From contig NZ_AP025460.1 in the NCBI RefSeq assembly GCF_024347315.1, positions 3,162,001 through 3,226,000 of the forward strand: DNA of 64,000 nucleotides, given 5' to 3'. Each line of letters starts with the position of its first letter. The stretch's first letter is position 1. The DNA is from Vibrio atlanticus. GTDB taxonomy: Bacteria > Pseudomonadota > Gammaproteobacteria > Enterobacterales > Vibrionaceae. The translations under genes and the position numbers were made by a program. A model generated the notes under the pieces. It saw only the letters and a list, made by a program, of their open reading frames with translations. It did no database searches and was not told where the DNA came from. Shown one piece after another: positions 17,948 to 27,282 of the stretch.

Positions 17948-18370
17948 TTAAACTGGATCTTCACCGTAATCATTACGGCCTTCTGTGCCTTTCAACAAAC
18001 CACACTCAATCAGAATCCATAAGCCACACACTAACGCTGCAACGGTCGCAACCATATGGATTGGCGATACCGGCTCAGTGGTAGTCGCAGCCATTGGCGA
18101 AGCCAAACGACCCAGTACTAGGGGCACATTTAGTAGTAACCAGTAATTCGACTTATTGCGGTCGTGCCAGCGCTTAGCGGTGACCGCAAGATCTGGGATC
18201 ACTAGCAGCAATAGGAATACTGGCAGTAGGATGTAAGAGTAAGCAGGGAACAACACAGAGATACCAGAAGCAAAACCAGTAATCGCTATGTAGTAGAAAA
18301 TATTCCAAATCCAGTAAGTCTTACGACCAATTCTCCCTTTGAAAGAGAGCAGTAAATCTTTCATCGACAT
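17948..18370 (-). CDS. DUF805 family inner-membrane protein
   Basis: This 140-residue protein resembles YhaH/YhaI: LLSFKGRIGRKTYWIW at the start, then four hydrophobic segments and the conserved AKRWHDRNKSNYWLLL between helices. Function is unknown. ATG 18370 and ATG 18364 (MKDLLLSFKG) are both possible starts. It probably forms a short operon with the isomerase-like gene upstream (86 bp). Confidence 0.8.
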   Translation of the reverse strand: MSMKDLLLSFKGRIGRKTYWIWNIFYYIAITGFASGISVLFPAYSYILLPVFLLLLVIPDLAVTAKRWHDRNKSNYWLLLNVPLVLGRLASPMAATTTEPVSPIHMVATVAALVCGLWILIECGLLKGTEGRNDYGEDPV

Positions 18371-18456
18371 CTTAAAACACTCAAAAATTAATACGCTACC
18401 AAAAAGTTAGCAGCAAATAGTTAGTGAATCACTTTTAGTTAGTTGATTATTTTTAG

Positions 18457-18804
18457 CTAGTTAATCACTTTCTGAAAGCAACTTTTATCCATATCCCGTA
18501 TGTTGACCGTTAGGCTACGGATATGGCTTGCCTGTTCTTGTAAGGTTTGCATTAACAAACGCGACAATTCTCTTTTCTGTTCTTCAGTACGTCCAGAAAG
18601 TAACTCGAAGCTAATATGAACAAAATCTACATTGTCCTCTTCATCACCGACCAACCAGTTATGACAGCGTAGTGAACGAGACTTCACAGAAGGTACATCA
18701 AACAAACCACAGTTTAATGTAACTTGATGAAGGTCTTCCAGTAAACCTTGGATATTCACTCGCTCATCCACTGAATTTGAGTACTCTAGAACTAGATTCG
18801 GCAT
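18457..18804 (-). CDS. 5-carboxymethyl-2-hydroxymuconate isomerase-like tautomerase
   Basis: This 115-residue tautomerase-superfamily protein begins MPNLVLEYS, so removal of Met exposes the catalytic Pro1. The family (HpaF/CHMI) isomerises a homoprotocatechuate intermediate, but no other hpa gene is near. The true substrate may differ, and the call is by fold and N-terminus only. Confidence 0.75.
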   Translation of the reverse strand: MPNLVLEYSNSVDERVNIQGLLEDLHQVTLNCGLFDVPSVKSRSLRCHNWLVGDEEDNVDFVHISFELLSGRTEEQKRELSRLLMQTLQEQASHIRSLTVNIRDMDKSCFQKVIN

Positions 18805-18949
18805 TATTACTTCCTATTGTTAACGCAATCGTTTGTCCCTTAATAGCAACTAACGATGAAAAATCCGAGAAGTTAGCTATTATTCTGTCTGCCGGATCAC
18901 TGATATTTGCTCAAAATCTACTCTGACCATTGAGTAAGATCCAAGAAAG

Positions 18950-18967
18950 TCATGACCACAGTCATGA
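18950..18967. repeat. Inverted repeat upstream of tpiA
   Basis: TCATGAC, CACA, GTCATGA is a perfect inverted repeat in the tpiA upstream region, about 90 bp before the start. It could be an operator. No known regulator consensus comes to mind. Confidence 0.5.
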
Positions 18968-19053
18968 TCTGTTGATATTATTCTGTTATATTATTTCGTA
19001 ATAAAGTTTACTTTTTTACATTCGATTTATTTAAATACTTTGGAGATATTCCT

Positions 19054-19824
19054 ATGCGTCATCCTGTAGTTATGGGTAACTGGAAACTAAACGGCAGCAA
19101 AGAAATGGTTGTTGATCTACTAAACGGTCTTAACGCTGAACTTGAAGGCGTAACAGGCGTAGACGTAGCAGTTGCTCCACCAGCACTTTTCGTTGATCTT
19201 GCTGAGCGTACGCTTACTGAAGCGGGCAGCGCTATCATTCTAGGTGCTCAAAACTCTGACCTAAACAACAGCGGTGCATTCACTGGCGACATGTCTCCAG
19301 CAATGCTTAAAGAGTTCGGCGCATCTCACATCATCATCGGTCACTCTGAGCGTCGTGAATACCACGCTGAGTCTGACGAATTCGTTGCTAAGAAATTCGC
19401 ATTCCTAAAAGAGAACGGCCTAACTCCAGTTCTTTGTATCGGTGAATCTGAAGCACAAAACGAAGCAGGCGAAACTGTTGCTGTATGTGCTCGTCAACTT
19501 GACGCTGTTATCAACACTCAAGGTGTTGAAGCTCTTGAAGGCGCTATCATCGCTTACGAACCAATCTGGGCTATCGGTACTGGTAAAGCAGCTACAGCTG
19601 AAGATGCACAGCGCATCCACGCTCAAATCCGTGCACACATCGCAGAGAAATCTGAAGACGTTGCTAAGAAAGTTGTTATCCAATACGGCGGTTCTGTTAA
19701 GCCAGAAAACGCAGCAGCTTACTTCGCACAACCAGACATCGACGGTGCTCTAGTTGGCGGCGCAGCACTTGACGCGAAAAGCTTCGCAGCTATCGCTAAA
19801 GCAGCAGCTGAAGCAAAAGCTTAA
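19054..19824 (+). CDS. tpiA: Triosephosphate isomerase
   Basis: Interconverts dihydroxyacetone phosphate and glyceraldehyde 3-phosphate. K11 (NWKLNGS), H97 (IIIGHSERR) and E169 ([11 protein letters not shown]) are the catalytic residues, and [10 protein letters not shown] is the phosphate-binding loop. Length 256 is standard. Codon use looks highly biased, as expected of an abundant protein. TTTGGAG precedes the ATG. Confidence 0.98.
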   Translation: MRHPVVMGNWKLNGSKEMVVDLLNGLNAELEGVTGVDVAVAPPALFVDLAERTLTEAGSAIILGAQNSDLNNSGAFTGDMSPAMLKEFGASHIIIGHSERREYHAESDEFVAKKFAFLKENGLTPVLCIGESEAQNEAGETVAVCARQLDAVINTQGVEALEGAIIAYEPIWAIGTGKAATAEDAQRIHAQIRAHIAEKSEDVAKKVVIQYGGSVKPENAAAYFAQPDIDGALVGGAALDAKSFAAIAKAAAEAKA

Positions 19825-19851
19825 TTTAAACTTCACCGTTTAGATTAGATG

Positions 19852-19944
19852 AAAGGTCAACTTAGGTTGGCCTTTTTTGTGCCTGCCGTTTGTGAAAACT
19901 CAAACGACAGGCACAAAAAAACCGCTGAACAATCAGCGGTTTTT
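19852..19944. terminator. Three stacked hairpins between convergent tpiA and pfkA
   Basis: First, AAGGTCAAC, TTAG, GTTGGCCTT plus T-tract ends tpiA. Second, 20-nt arms (19873-19892 and 19901-19920) pair with one mismatch around an 8-nt loop and have T-tracts in both directions. Third, AAACCGCTGA, ACAA, TCAGCGGTTTTT lies 31 bp beyond the pfkA stop. T-tracts of one hairpin form part of the arms of the next. Confidence 0.88.
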
Positions 19945-19974
19945 AATATTTTTTAAGCGAACGCTAAGCTTGGC

Positions 19975-20937
19975 TTAGAATAACTCTTCTGCAACGCGGA
20001 ACAACTCAGAACGGTCTGGGTTCTGCATGTTCTCGATACAGTCGATGATATCGTGGTGAACAAGAGCTTCTTTCTCGATACCAACACAACGACCACCTTG
20101 ACCTTCTTGAAGAAGGTGAACGGCGTAGTTGCCCATACGAGAAGCTAAAACACGGTCAAATGCAGTAGGACGACCACCACGTTGAATGTGACCAAGAACG
20201 GTTGCGCGAGTCTCACGACCTGTTGCCGTTTCAATCTCTTTAGCCAGTTCGTTCGCGTCCATCATTAGCTCAGTTAGAGCGATAATTGCGTGCTTCTTAC
20301 CTTTCGCAATACCATCTTGGATATTGCTGATTAGCTGATCTTTATCTAGGCCAGTCTCAGGTGTAATGATGTACTCACAACCACCCGCGATTGCTGACAT
20401 AAGCGTAAGGTCACCACAGTGACGGCCCATGATTTCAACAATAGAAATACGTTGGTGAGAAGAAGACGTATCACGTAGACGGTCGATTGAATCGATAACA
20501 GTGTTAAGCGCAGTTAGGTAACCGATAGTGTAATCAGTACCCGCGATATCATTATCGATTGTGCCTGGAAGACCGATACATGGGTAACCCATCTCAGTCA
20601 GTTTCTTAGCACCCATGTAAGAACCGTCACCACCGATAACAACAAGTGCTTCGATACCGTGCTTCTTAAGGTTCTCGATGCCTTTCTCACGAACAGCCAC
20701 GTCTTTGAACTCAGGGAAACGTGCAGAACCTAAGAAAGTACCACCACGGTTGATCACGTCAGATACGCTTGAACGGTCAAGCTTTTCGATACGGTCTTCC
20801 ACAAGGCCTTGGTAGCCGTCGTAAATGCCGTAAACTTCAATGCCAACTGATAGCGCAGTACGAACTACACCGCGAACTGCTGCGTTCATGCCTGGAGCGT
20901 CACCACCACTGGTCAAAACACCGATCTTCTTAATCAT
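19975..20937 (-). CDS. pfkA: ATP-dependent 6-phosphofructokinase
   Basis: Commits glycolysis by phosphorylating fructose 6-phosphate. [20 protein letters not shown] carries the ATP-site [12 protein letters not shown] and the catalytic TIDNDI follow. Length 320 equals E. coli PfkA when starting at ATG 20937. A GTG two codons upstream overlaps the ribosome-binding site (GAGGGTGAGC), which decides for the ATG. It is convergent with tpiA. Confidence 0.97.
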   Translation of the reverse strand: MIKKIGVLTSGGDAPGMNAAVRGVVRTALSVGIEVYGIYDGYQGLVEDRIEKLDRSSVSDVINRGGTFLGSARFPEFKDVAVREKGIENLKKHGIEALVVIGGDGSYMGAKKLTEMGYPCIGLPGTIDNDIAGTDYTIGYLTALNTVIDSIDRLRDTSSSHQRISIVEIMGRHCGDLTLMSAIAGGCEYIITPETGLDKDQLISNIQDGIAKGKKHAIIALTELMMDANELAKEIETATGRETRATVLGHIQRGGRPTAFDRVLASRMGNYAVHLLQEGQGGRCVGIEKEALVHHDIIDCIENMQNPDRSELFRVAEELF

Positions 20938-21253
20938 GCTCACCCTCGATTTTTGGGAATCTATTATTCAATTCTTGTTCTTGCTGATTGTATATCAACA
21001 AGATTTTAAATCTATATTTGTACGTTATGTTACATTTCCTCAACAGGAATAGCACTTAAATCACGTAAAATTATGTAACATTTCTACTTCTGTAAGAGTA
21101 TTACAGTTTTACTCAATAACTTTGTTGATTCACATCAGAATCAACATTAATTGTTACTAAGGTGATTTTTGAATCACCTTTGAGTTAGCAATTTTTACTC
21201 ACTTTAGTTCAAAATCCACCCACTTACCATTTGCAGGCTGCTTTTCCCACCTA
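20938..21253. other. pfkA upstream region with two small hairpins
   Basis: This AT-rich gap of 316 bp lies between the pfkA start and the fieF stop. It contains two perfect inverted repeats sharing GATTC/GAATC: GTTGATTC, ACATCA, GAATCAAC (21124-21145) and AAGGTGATT, TTTG, AATCACCTT (21159-21180). The second may end the fieF transcript weakly, as it has no good U-tract. No pfkA operator is recognised. Confidence 0.5.
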
Positions 21254-22162
21254 TTACCAAGAATGGAATTTCTGCTGCTTCTCCGGGCCAAACACCACCG
21301 AATATGGATCTTGATGAATTAATACATCAGCATCAGGGAACACTGAAATAAGCTTGTCCTCTACTTCGTCAGAAATGCGGTGTGCTTCAATCAGTGGGAT
21401 ATTATCTTCGAGTTCTAAATGCAATTGAATGAAACGAACAGGCCCAGAACGGCGCGTTCTTAGTTGATGTACACCCAGTACCCCTTCCACACTCAACGAT
21501 GCCTCTTTAATTTGCTTGAGCTCTTCATCGGGTAGCTTGTGATCAAGTAGAGATTGCACCGCTTCCATCGCCATTTGGTAAGCACTGTAAAGAATGTAGA
21601 TGCCGATACCAATCGCGAATACCGAGTCTGCTTGACCGATACCAAACCAGCTCAGTGCTAGCGCCAGCATAATCGCCGCATTCATATAGAGGTCAGATTG
21701 ATAATGCAGTGAGTCAGCCGCAATTGCTTGGCTACCCGTTTTGCTCACAACATGCTTTTGGAATCGAACCAAACCGAAGGTCATGACCATTGCGAACAAG
21801 CTGACATAAATACCAATTTCAGGAGAGTTCAGCTCATGCGGTCGGAAGAAACGTTCAATACCGTTAAGAATAAGGAAACAAGCTGAACCAGAAATAAACA
21901 TCGCTTGTGCTAATGCAGCAAGAGATTCGGCCTTGCCATGACCAAAGGTATGTTCTTTATCAGCTGGCTGCAGAGAGTAACGAACCACCACAAGGTTGAC
22001 GACAGAAGCGGCGATATCCAACAGTGAGTCAACAACAGAAGCTAATAAACTGACTGAGCCTGTCACCCACCACGCTGCAACCTTCACAACCAATAATATG
22101 GAGGCAATGATGGTGGCAGCCCAAGCGGCGAGCGTAACTAAACGTGCGTATTCTTGTTTCAT
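21254..22162 (-). CDS. fieF: Cation-efflux (CDF) transporter FieF
   Basis: This proton-driven exporter handles Fe2+/Zn2+ and related ions. The start [18 protein letters not shown] (M11 of the longest frame) aligns with the E. coli N-terminus and gives 302 residues. The metal site DSLLD (TM2) and HYQSD (TM5) match DxxxD and HxxxD, and the binuclear loop [12 protein letters not shown] is present. Six transmembrane helices and the cytoplasmic dimerisation domain with HIS/ASP ligands are intact. It sits next to cpxP, as in enterobacteria. Confidence 0.94.
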   Translation of the reverse strand: MKQEYARLVTLAAWAATIIASILLVVKVAAWWVTGSVSLLASVVDSLLDIAASVVNLVVVRYSLQPADKEHTFGHGKAESLAALAQAMFISGSACFLILNGIERFFRPHELNSPEIGIYVSLFAMVMTFGLVRFQKHVVSKTGSQAIAADSLHYQSDLYMNAAIMLALALSWFGIGQADSVFAIGIGIYILYSAYQMAMEAVQSLLDHKLPDEELKQIKEASLSVEGVLGVHQLRTRRSGPVRFIQLHLELEDNIPLIEAHRISDEVEDKLISVFPDADVLIHQDPYSVVFGPEKQQKFHSW

Positions 22163-22257
22163 AAATTGGCTATAAAGTGACTGATAGCACAAAGTATAAC
22201 CCGCAAAACACCGATTGAATATGACAGCTAGGATCTAATACATTCATTTTAAAGATC

Positions 22258-22281
22258 AAAAAAAGCGGCACTAGGCCGCTT
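22258..22281 (-). terminator. cpxP terminator
   Basis: On the minus strand: AAGCGGC, CTAGT, GCCGCTT then a T-tract, about 45 bp beyond cpxP. The transcript 3' end would carry about 60 nt beyond the stop codon. Confidence 0.88.
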
Positions 22282-22325
22282 CTTTCTAAACACTTTCAAT
22301 CAATTCAGCTTTTTCAAACCATGAA

Positions 22326-22835
22326 TTACTTATCTTTGTTCATGCGTTTTTCCATTTTGTCCGCACATTTAGCCATGCGATCTTGCTGGATTTCTTTCAG
22401 TTGAGTCTTCTGTTCAGGTGTTAGTACGCTCATCATTTGATGTTGCTTCTTCAGCATGGTTAAACGACGCTCTGTTTGCTTCTCTACCATTTGGCTTGCT
22501 AGGTCGTTTGCCGCCGCTTCATCAAAGGTATCGGCTAGAACTAAATCTTGAACTTTCTCGTGGTGCGCTTTCATCTGCGCCATCTTGTCCGCTTTATTAC
22601 CTGAATGTTTTGCTTTCATCTCTGCACGGTTCGCTTCACGCATCTCTTTTAGCTCTGCTTTTTGAGCATCCGTCAGATCCAGTTGACGCATCACTTTTTT
22701 GTCAAAGCCGCCACACTTGCCGTGCATGCCTTTGTGGTCACCTTTATCGCCACCGCCATATGCGAACGCGCTTGCTGTACCTAACATAAGTGGAAGTGCC
22801 GCAGCTACTAGTACAAGTTTCTTAGTCATTTTCAT
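22326..22835 (-). CDS. cpxP: Periplasmic CpxP/Spy-family adaptor
   Basis: A cleavable signal peptide (MKMTKKLVLVAAALPLMLGTASAFA, about 1-25) is followed by a helical, Met/Lys-rich protein with two LTxxQ motifs (LTDAQKAEL and LTPEQKTQL). CpxP inhibits CpxA and acts as a periplasmic chaperone. Length 169 is usual. It is divergent from cpxRA with a CpxR box between them, so it should be induced by envelope stress. Confidence 0.9.
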   Translation of the reverse strand: MKMTKKLVLVAAALPLMLGTASAFAYGGGDKGDHKGMHGKCGGFDKKVMRQLDLTDAQKAELKEMREANRAEMKAKHSGNKADKMAQMKAHHEKVQDLVLADTFDEAAANDLASQMVEKQTERRLTMLKKQHQMMSVLTPEQKTQLKEIQQDRMAKCADKMEKRMNKDK

Positions 22836-22935
22836 AATTTTTGCCTCAATTCGGTATAATCAGTCATGTGTTGCGTTTGTTTTCAGCGCTTAGATATAGA
22901 TTAGTCTTTCCCTCGTAAAGCGACGTTTAGAAAGC

Positions 22936-22950
22936 GTAAAGAATCGTAAA
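22936..22950. promoter_or_regulatory. CpxR box
   Basis: GTAAA-GAATC-GTAAA is a perfect match to the CpxR consensus GTAAA-N5-GTAAA. It lies between divergent cpxP and cpxRA, and another GTAAA occurs at 22915. Autoregulation and cpxP induction are expected. Confidence 0.85.
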
Positions 22951-23014
22951 GAGTGAAAGTTGACGAATAATTAGCAGTATTATTAACCTATAAACAACTG
23001 ATTAAGGCTTCCCA

Positions 23015-23704
23015 ATGGCGAACATTCTTCTTATTGATGACGACACCGAGCTAACCGGCTTACTTAAAGACATACTGAGCTTTGAGGGATTCACTGTTTC
23101 CGAAGCCAACGACGGCTATGCGGGGTTGGAAGCTATCAATGATGAGATAGATTTGATTCTTTTGGACGTGATGATGCCGCGCCTTAACGGTATGGAAACG
23201 CTAAAGAAACTAAGAGAAAATTGGGAAACGCCAGTACTGATGCTGACAGCTAAAGGTGAAGAGATCGACCGTGTTATTGGCCTTGAGCTTGGCGCAGATG
23301 ATTACTTGCCAAAGCCTTTCAGTGACCGAGAGCTGCTCGCTCGTATTCGTGCCATCTTACGTAGAACGCAGATCAACACCGCTCCTAAAGCAGCCAGTGA
23401 TAAGATTCAATATCAAGACATTGAAGTATTTCCAGGTAAACAAGAAGCTTATTGTAATGGCCAGCTTATCGATCTTACCACCACCGAGTTCGCTTTGCTG
23501 AGTCACCTAATCCAGAACCCAGGGCAAGTGATCACCAAGGAAGCGTTGAGTTTGGATGTTCTGGGTAAAAGGCTTGCAGCATTTGACCGTGCGATAGACA
23601 TGCACATATCCAACCTGCGTAAAAAAATTCCAGAACGCAGTGACGGTAAATCTCGCATCAAAACCTTACGAGGCCGTGGTTACTTATTGGTAGAGGAAGA
23701 TTAA
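23015..23704 (+). CDS. cpxR: Envelope-stress response regulator CpxR
   Basis: This OmpR/PhoB-type regulator has a receiver domain with acidic DDD (8-10), phospho-acceptor D51 (ILLDVMMPRLNG) and KPF. A winged-helix C-terminal domain follows (LTTTEFALLSHLIQNPGQVITKE, RTLRGRGYLL-type ending). Length 229. Its TAA stop overlaps the cpxA ATG (TAATG), consistent with translational coupling. Confidence 0.95.
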   Translation: MANILLIDDDTELTGLLKDILSFEGFTVSEANDGYAGLEAINDEIDLILLDVMMPRLNGMETLKKLRENWETPVLMLTAKGEEIDRVIGLELGADDYLPKPFSDRELLARIRAILRRTQINTAPKAASDKIQYQDIEVFPGKQEAYCNGQLIDLTTTEFALLSHLIQNPGQVITKEALSLDVLGKRLAAFDRAIDMHISNLRKKIPERSDGKSRIKTLRGRGYLLVEED

Positions 23705-25083
23705 TGCGTATCCCTAAAATCACCAGCTTATATGGACGTATCTTTGCTATCTTTTGGTTCACCATGTTACTGGTGCTTTTGTCGGTACTGTCACTTCCCC
23801 ATTTAGACCCGCGAGTGGCGCGCGATGTGCCTGCCGATCATCTCGATAAACTCGAACGTATCGCTAAATTCACAGAAAAGCGCTACGCCAAAGAATCTAA
23901 CCTGGGAAAAATAGTGTTCCAACTTGAGGCACCGCGTAGCCGCAAGGATTCTCGTGCTCGTATTTACCTAACCGACCTTGAAGGCGCGGTCCTTACATCG
24001 AAAAGACACTCAAATTACAAACTTAAAGCGATTCGTAATTTTGTTACCTCGATAGATAACCCTGAATTACCCAAGCAAAAGTTATACGGACATTACATGG
24101 TAGCAGGGCCAGTCCCTATCACACTCGCTGGAGAAGAATTACTGATGTATGCCGGAGTAAAATGGAACCAACCTCCTCCATTTTTGCTGCGCTTATTTGA
24201 TAGACCTTTACAGTTATTGCTTGCGGTAATGCTAGCAAGTACCCCACTGCTATTATGGTTAGCTTGGGCATTGAGCCAACCTGCTCGTAGACTTGAACGC
24301 GCAGCGCAACGTGTGGCGAAAGGTCAGTTTGAGGTCGATCCCACACTCGAAAAAGGCACCTCAGAATTCAGACAAGCGGGTGAGAGCTTTAACCAAATGG
24401 TCGAAGCAGTGAACCAGATGATCTCAGGGCAACAACGCCTACTTTCAGATATCTCACACGAGCTACGTTCGCCATTGACCCGCCTACGCATGGCGAATGC
24501 ACTTGCGATTCGTAAACAAGGTGAGAGCCAAGAGTTAGAACGTATCGATATGGAAGCTCAGCGTTTAGAGCAAATGATCAGTGAACTACTGACGCTATCA
24601 CGCATGCAGGTCGACAGCCATATTACTCGTGAGGTTCAGCCTATTTCGAGCTTATGGGAAGAGATTTTAAAAGATGCAGAATTTGAAGCTGAACAGATGG
24701 GTAAATTACTGACGTTTTCAGAGATCCCAGAGCGTTCTATTTCGGGTAATCCTAAGCTGCTGATGAGTGCCTTGGACAATATTACGCGTAATGCCATCTA
24801 TTACGGGAAAGACCAAGTCGATGTGCAATTCGATGTTGTCCAAGATCGGCTGACGATTTGCGTCAATGACAACGGTGATGGTGTACCTGATGATGAGCTA
24901 GATTCAATCTTTAGGCCTTTCTACCGCGTTTCAACCGCTCGTGATCGTAACTCCGGCGGCACAGGGCTTGGGCTTACCATTACAGAAAGTGCGATTCGTC
25001 AACACAGCGGAACCATCATTGCAAGCCGTAGCCAGCTCGGTGGATTACAACTCAAAATCACCCTGCCTATCCTGCCAGTGTAA
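23704..25083 (+). CDS. cpxA: Sensor histidine kinase CpxA
   Basis: This inner-membrane kinase senses misfolded envelope proteins and phosphorylates CpxR. TM1 lies at about 11-28, then a periplasmic sensor region to about 160, TM2 (LLLAVMLASTPLLLWLAWAL) and HAMP. The H box is SDISHELRSPLTRLRMA (His near 250). N box NITRNAIYYG and G boxes DNGDGVPD and GGTGLGLTI complete the kinase. Length 459 (E. coli 457). Confidence 0.95.
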   Translation: MRIPKITSLYGRIFAIFWFTMLLVLLSVLSLPHLDPRVARDVPADHLDKLERIAKFTEKRYAKESNLGKIVFQLEAPRSRKDSRARIYLTDLEGAVLTSKRHSNYKLKAIRNFVTSIDNPELPKQKLYGHYMVAGPVPITLAGEELLMYAGVKWNQPPPFLLRLFDRPLQLLLAVMLASTPLLLWLAWALSQPARRLERAAQRVAKGQFEVDPTLEKGTSEFRQAGESFNQMVEAVNQMISGQQRLLSDISHELRSPLTRLRMANALAIRKQGESQELERIDMEAQRLEQMISELLTLSRMQVDSHITREVQPISSLWEEILKDAEFEAEQMGKLLTFSEIPERSISGNPKLLMSALDNITRNAIYYGKDQVDVQFDVVQDRLTICVNDNGDGVPDDELDSIFRPFYRVSTARDRNSGGTGLGLTITESAIRQHSGTIIASRSQLGGLQLKITLPILPV

Positions 25084-25105
25084 TACCCCTACAAAGATCA
25101 CAGTT

Positions 25106-25124
25106 GATAATGATTTCCATTATC
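25106..25124 (+). promoter_or_regulatory. Fur box upstream of sodA
   Basis: GATAATGATTTCCATTATC matches the 19-bp Fur consensus at 16 positions and is extended by a further ATTATG. It fills most of the 76-bp gap between cpxA and sodA, so Fe-Fur should block sodA and low iron should release it. Confidence 0.85.
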
Positions 25125-25159
25125 ATTATGGTAAGTCCTCTAATTAAGGAGGATTTACC

Positions 25160-25777
25160 ATGTCACACTCTTTTCCTGCTCTACCCTACGCCTACGACGC
25201 CCTAGAACCTTACATTGACGCTAAGACGATGGAAGTGCATTACAGCAAGCACCATAGAACCTACTACGATAAGTTTGTTGCGGCGATTTCTGGCAGTGAA
25301 CTTGAGCAGCAATCTCTAACCGAGATCTTCGCTAACATCTCTCAGCACAGCCCTGCCGTTCGCAACAATGGCGGCGGTTACTACAACCATATTTTATATT
25401 GGAACTGCATGGCTCAAGATGGCGGGGGTGAACCGGCAGGTAAACTTGGCGACGCGATCCAAAGTACTTTCGGAGATTTCGAGACGTTCCAAGATCAGTT
25501 CGCTCAAGCGGCAATCAATACCTTCGGTTCAGGCTTTGCTTGGTTGGTAGTAGAAGAAGGACAACTGAAAATCATCTCGACCTCAAACCAAGACAACCCG
25601 TGGATGGATACCATCGCCAGCAACGGTGAGCCGATTCTTGCACTGGATGTCTGGGAACACGCCTACTACATCAGCTACCAAAACCGTCGCCCTGATTACA
25701 TCAATGCATGGTGGAACGTGGTGAATTGGAATGCGGTTTCTGAAAACTACGCACAAGCACTCGCGAATAAAGCGTAA
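25160..25777 (+). CDS. sodA: Superoxide dismutase, Mn type
   Basis: Converts superoxide to peroxide and oxygen. Metal ligands are H27, H77 (GYYNHILYW), D163 and H167 (DVWEHAYY). Metal-type markers favour Mn: a GGG stretch before the second histidine and Q144 (TSNQD) in place of the Ala of Fe-SODs. Length 205. The start follows AAGGAGG. A Fur box controls it, as expected for an iron-free enzyme used when FeSOD cannot be loaded. Confidence 0.92.
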   Translation: MSHSFPALPYAYDALEPYIDAKTMEVHYSKHHRTYYDKFVAAISGSELEQQSLTEIFANISQHSPAVRNNGGGYYNHILYWNCMAQDGGGEPAGKLGDAIQSTFGDFETFQDQFAQAAINTFGSGFAWLVVEEGQLKIISTSNQDNPWMDTIASNGEPILALDVWEHAYYISYQNRRPDYINAWWNVVNWNAVSENYAQALANKA

Positions 25778-25854
25778 GCCAATGGTGGTGAACTGTACTC
25801 ACTCAGCTTGCCACCGTATACTCTGGCTATCTTTGATTATTCTTGTGAACCAAC

Positions 25855-26334
25855 ATGTTTGATATCGCTCTATACGAACCTGAAATTGCGCCCAATACGG
25901 GTAACATCATCCGCCTATGTGCTAACTGCGGCGCAAACCTGCACCTGATTGAGCCGCTTGGCTTTGATTTTGAAGAGAAGAAAGTTCGTCGTGCTGGCTT
26001 GGATTACCACGACCTAGCGCGTGTTAAGCGTCACAAGAACCTAGAAGCCTTTCTTGAGTATCTAGAGAATGAACGCGAGGGTGACTTCCGCATCTTTGCT
26101 TGCACGACAAAGACCACAGGTCACCACGTGGATGCGAAATTCCAACAAGGTGATGTGTTGATGTTTGGCCCTGAGACACGTGGCCTGCCTGCAGAGTTCA
26201 TCGAAAGCATGCCAATGGAACAACGCATTCGTATTCCAATGATGCCAGATGCGCGTAGCCTCAACCTATCTAACGCGGTTGCTATTATTGCATTCGAAGC
26301 GTGGCGACAAATGGGCTTTGAAGGCGCGGTATAA
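25855..26334 (+). CDS. trmL: tRNA (cytidine/uridine-34 2'-O)-methyltransferase TrmL
   Basis: This SPOUT methyltransferase modifies the wobble base of tRNA-Leu isoacceptors. The opening [24 protein letters not shown] and the knot motifs FGPETRGLP and [15 protein letters not shown] are diagnostic. Length 159 (E. coli 157). It is convergent with fxsA over a long hairpin. Confidence 0.93.
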   Translation: MFDIALYEPEIAPNTGNIIRLCANCGANLHLIEPLGFDFEEKKVRRAGLDYHDLARVKRHKNLEAFLEYLENEREGDFRIFACTTKTTGHHVDAKFQQGDVLMFGPETRGLPAEFIESMPMEQRIRIPMMPDARSLNLSNAVAIIAFEAWRQMGFEGAV

Positions 26335-26343
26335 CCGAAAGCT

Positions 26344-26353
26344 CCCCCCCCCC
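26344..26353 (+). repeat. C10 homopolymer after trmL
   Basis: Ten consecutive C residues lie 10 bp after the trmL stop. This is unusual in this AT-leaning sequence and prone to slippage or sequencing error. It is non-coding. Confidence 0.9.
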
Positions 26354-26363
26354 TGCTAGCAAT

Positions 26364-26420
26364 AAAAAAGGCTCTTACCATTATCACTTTCTTGCGAAGG
26401 ATAAAGGTAAGAGCCTTTTC
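26364..26420. terminator. Long bidirectional hairpin between trmL and fxsA
   Basis: AAAAGGCTCTTACC (26366-26379) pairs with GGTAAGAGCCTTTT (26406-26419). The 26-nt interior can form a second stem (TTATC/GATAA and CTT-GCG-AAG). T-tracts flank it in both directions. Confidence 0.85.
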
Positions 26421-26473
26421 TGTTTTTCCCTCTATATAAAGAAGAGATAAAAACAAAGAAGAGAAAAAACGGA

Positions 26474-26998
26474 TTAGTTTAAGCGGTTACGATCGTTGTC
26501 ATCGTCTTTCTTCTCAAATTCACCCTCAAAGGTGTTGCCGTCTTTTGATTGGTCGGAGGGATCGCGATTGAATGGGTCTTGTCCAAATGGACTCTGACCA
26601 AAACCAGCCTGTCCACCCGCATGGAAACCGCCAGACATATTGGTCACCACCATTTTTTCCATCATTTTCTTAGCAATCATCGCTCTTGGTGCTGGTAGCA
26701 ATACCAACATACCGAGTGCGTCCGTCATAAAGCCAGGAGTCAGCAGCAATACACCAGCAACCGCAAGCATCACGCCTTCAAGAATCTGTTGTGCTGGCAT
26801 TTCGCCTTGTTGTAATCGACCTTGCACAGACATAAGTGTTTGAATGCCTTGGCTACGAACAAGCGATGCACCAACAAATGCAGTAATCAAAACCAACGCA
26901 ATAGTTGGCCACAATCCTAAGAAGCCACCAACTTGAATAAATAGCCCAATCTCAATGATGGGTACGAAGATAAATAGTAATAATAAGATAGGAAACAC
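26474..26998 (-). CDS. fxsA: FxsA family membrane protein
   Basis: This 174-residue inner-membrane protein has the family opening with hydrophobic segment LLLLFIFVPIIEIGLFI, TM2 (WPTIALVLITAFVGASLV) and a third region LAVAGVLLLTPGFMTDALG. A polar tail rich in Gly, Asp and Lys follows. E. coli FxsA, when overproduced, relieves phage T7 exclusion by the F plasmid. The cellular role is unclear. Confidence 0.88.
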   Translation of the reverse strand: MFPILLLLFIFVPIIEIGLFIQVGGFLGLWPTIALVLITAFVGASLVRSQGIQTLMSVQGRLQQGEMPAQQILEGVMLAVAGVLLLTPGFMTDALGMLVLLPAPRAMIAKKMMEKMVVTNMSGGFHAGGQAGFGQSPFGQDPFNRDPSDQSKDGNTFEGEFEKKDDDNDRNRLN

Positions 26999-27282
26999 AC
27001 GCCCTCCTTTGTTACATCCAGTTTACGCTGAAAGCCCTATCAATCTCAAATTTATCCTGTAAATAAGCGTGTTTATTGACCGAGAATAACTTTGCAAAAT
27101 ATTGACGAAACAAAACCGAAAAAGGTGATCAACTTAATATTTTTATGCGCTAAGTACAGTATCATGTGCCACATAAGTCAGGACGGATTTATCAGCCCAA
27201 TATTCTAGCGAACGGAGTATTTGCACACAGAATAGGCTAATAACTAACTATATAATCAGAATAATTCTCTAAGGATCCTGTT

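Noticed and set aside
22258..22325. CpxQ-like small RNA from the cpxP 3' end
   Set aside because: The 3' region is short with a terminator, but I see no sequence resemblance to enteric CpxQ. Only RNA data could support it.
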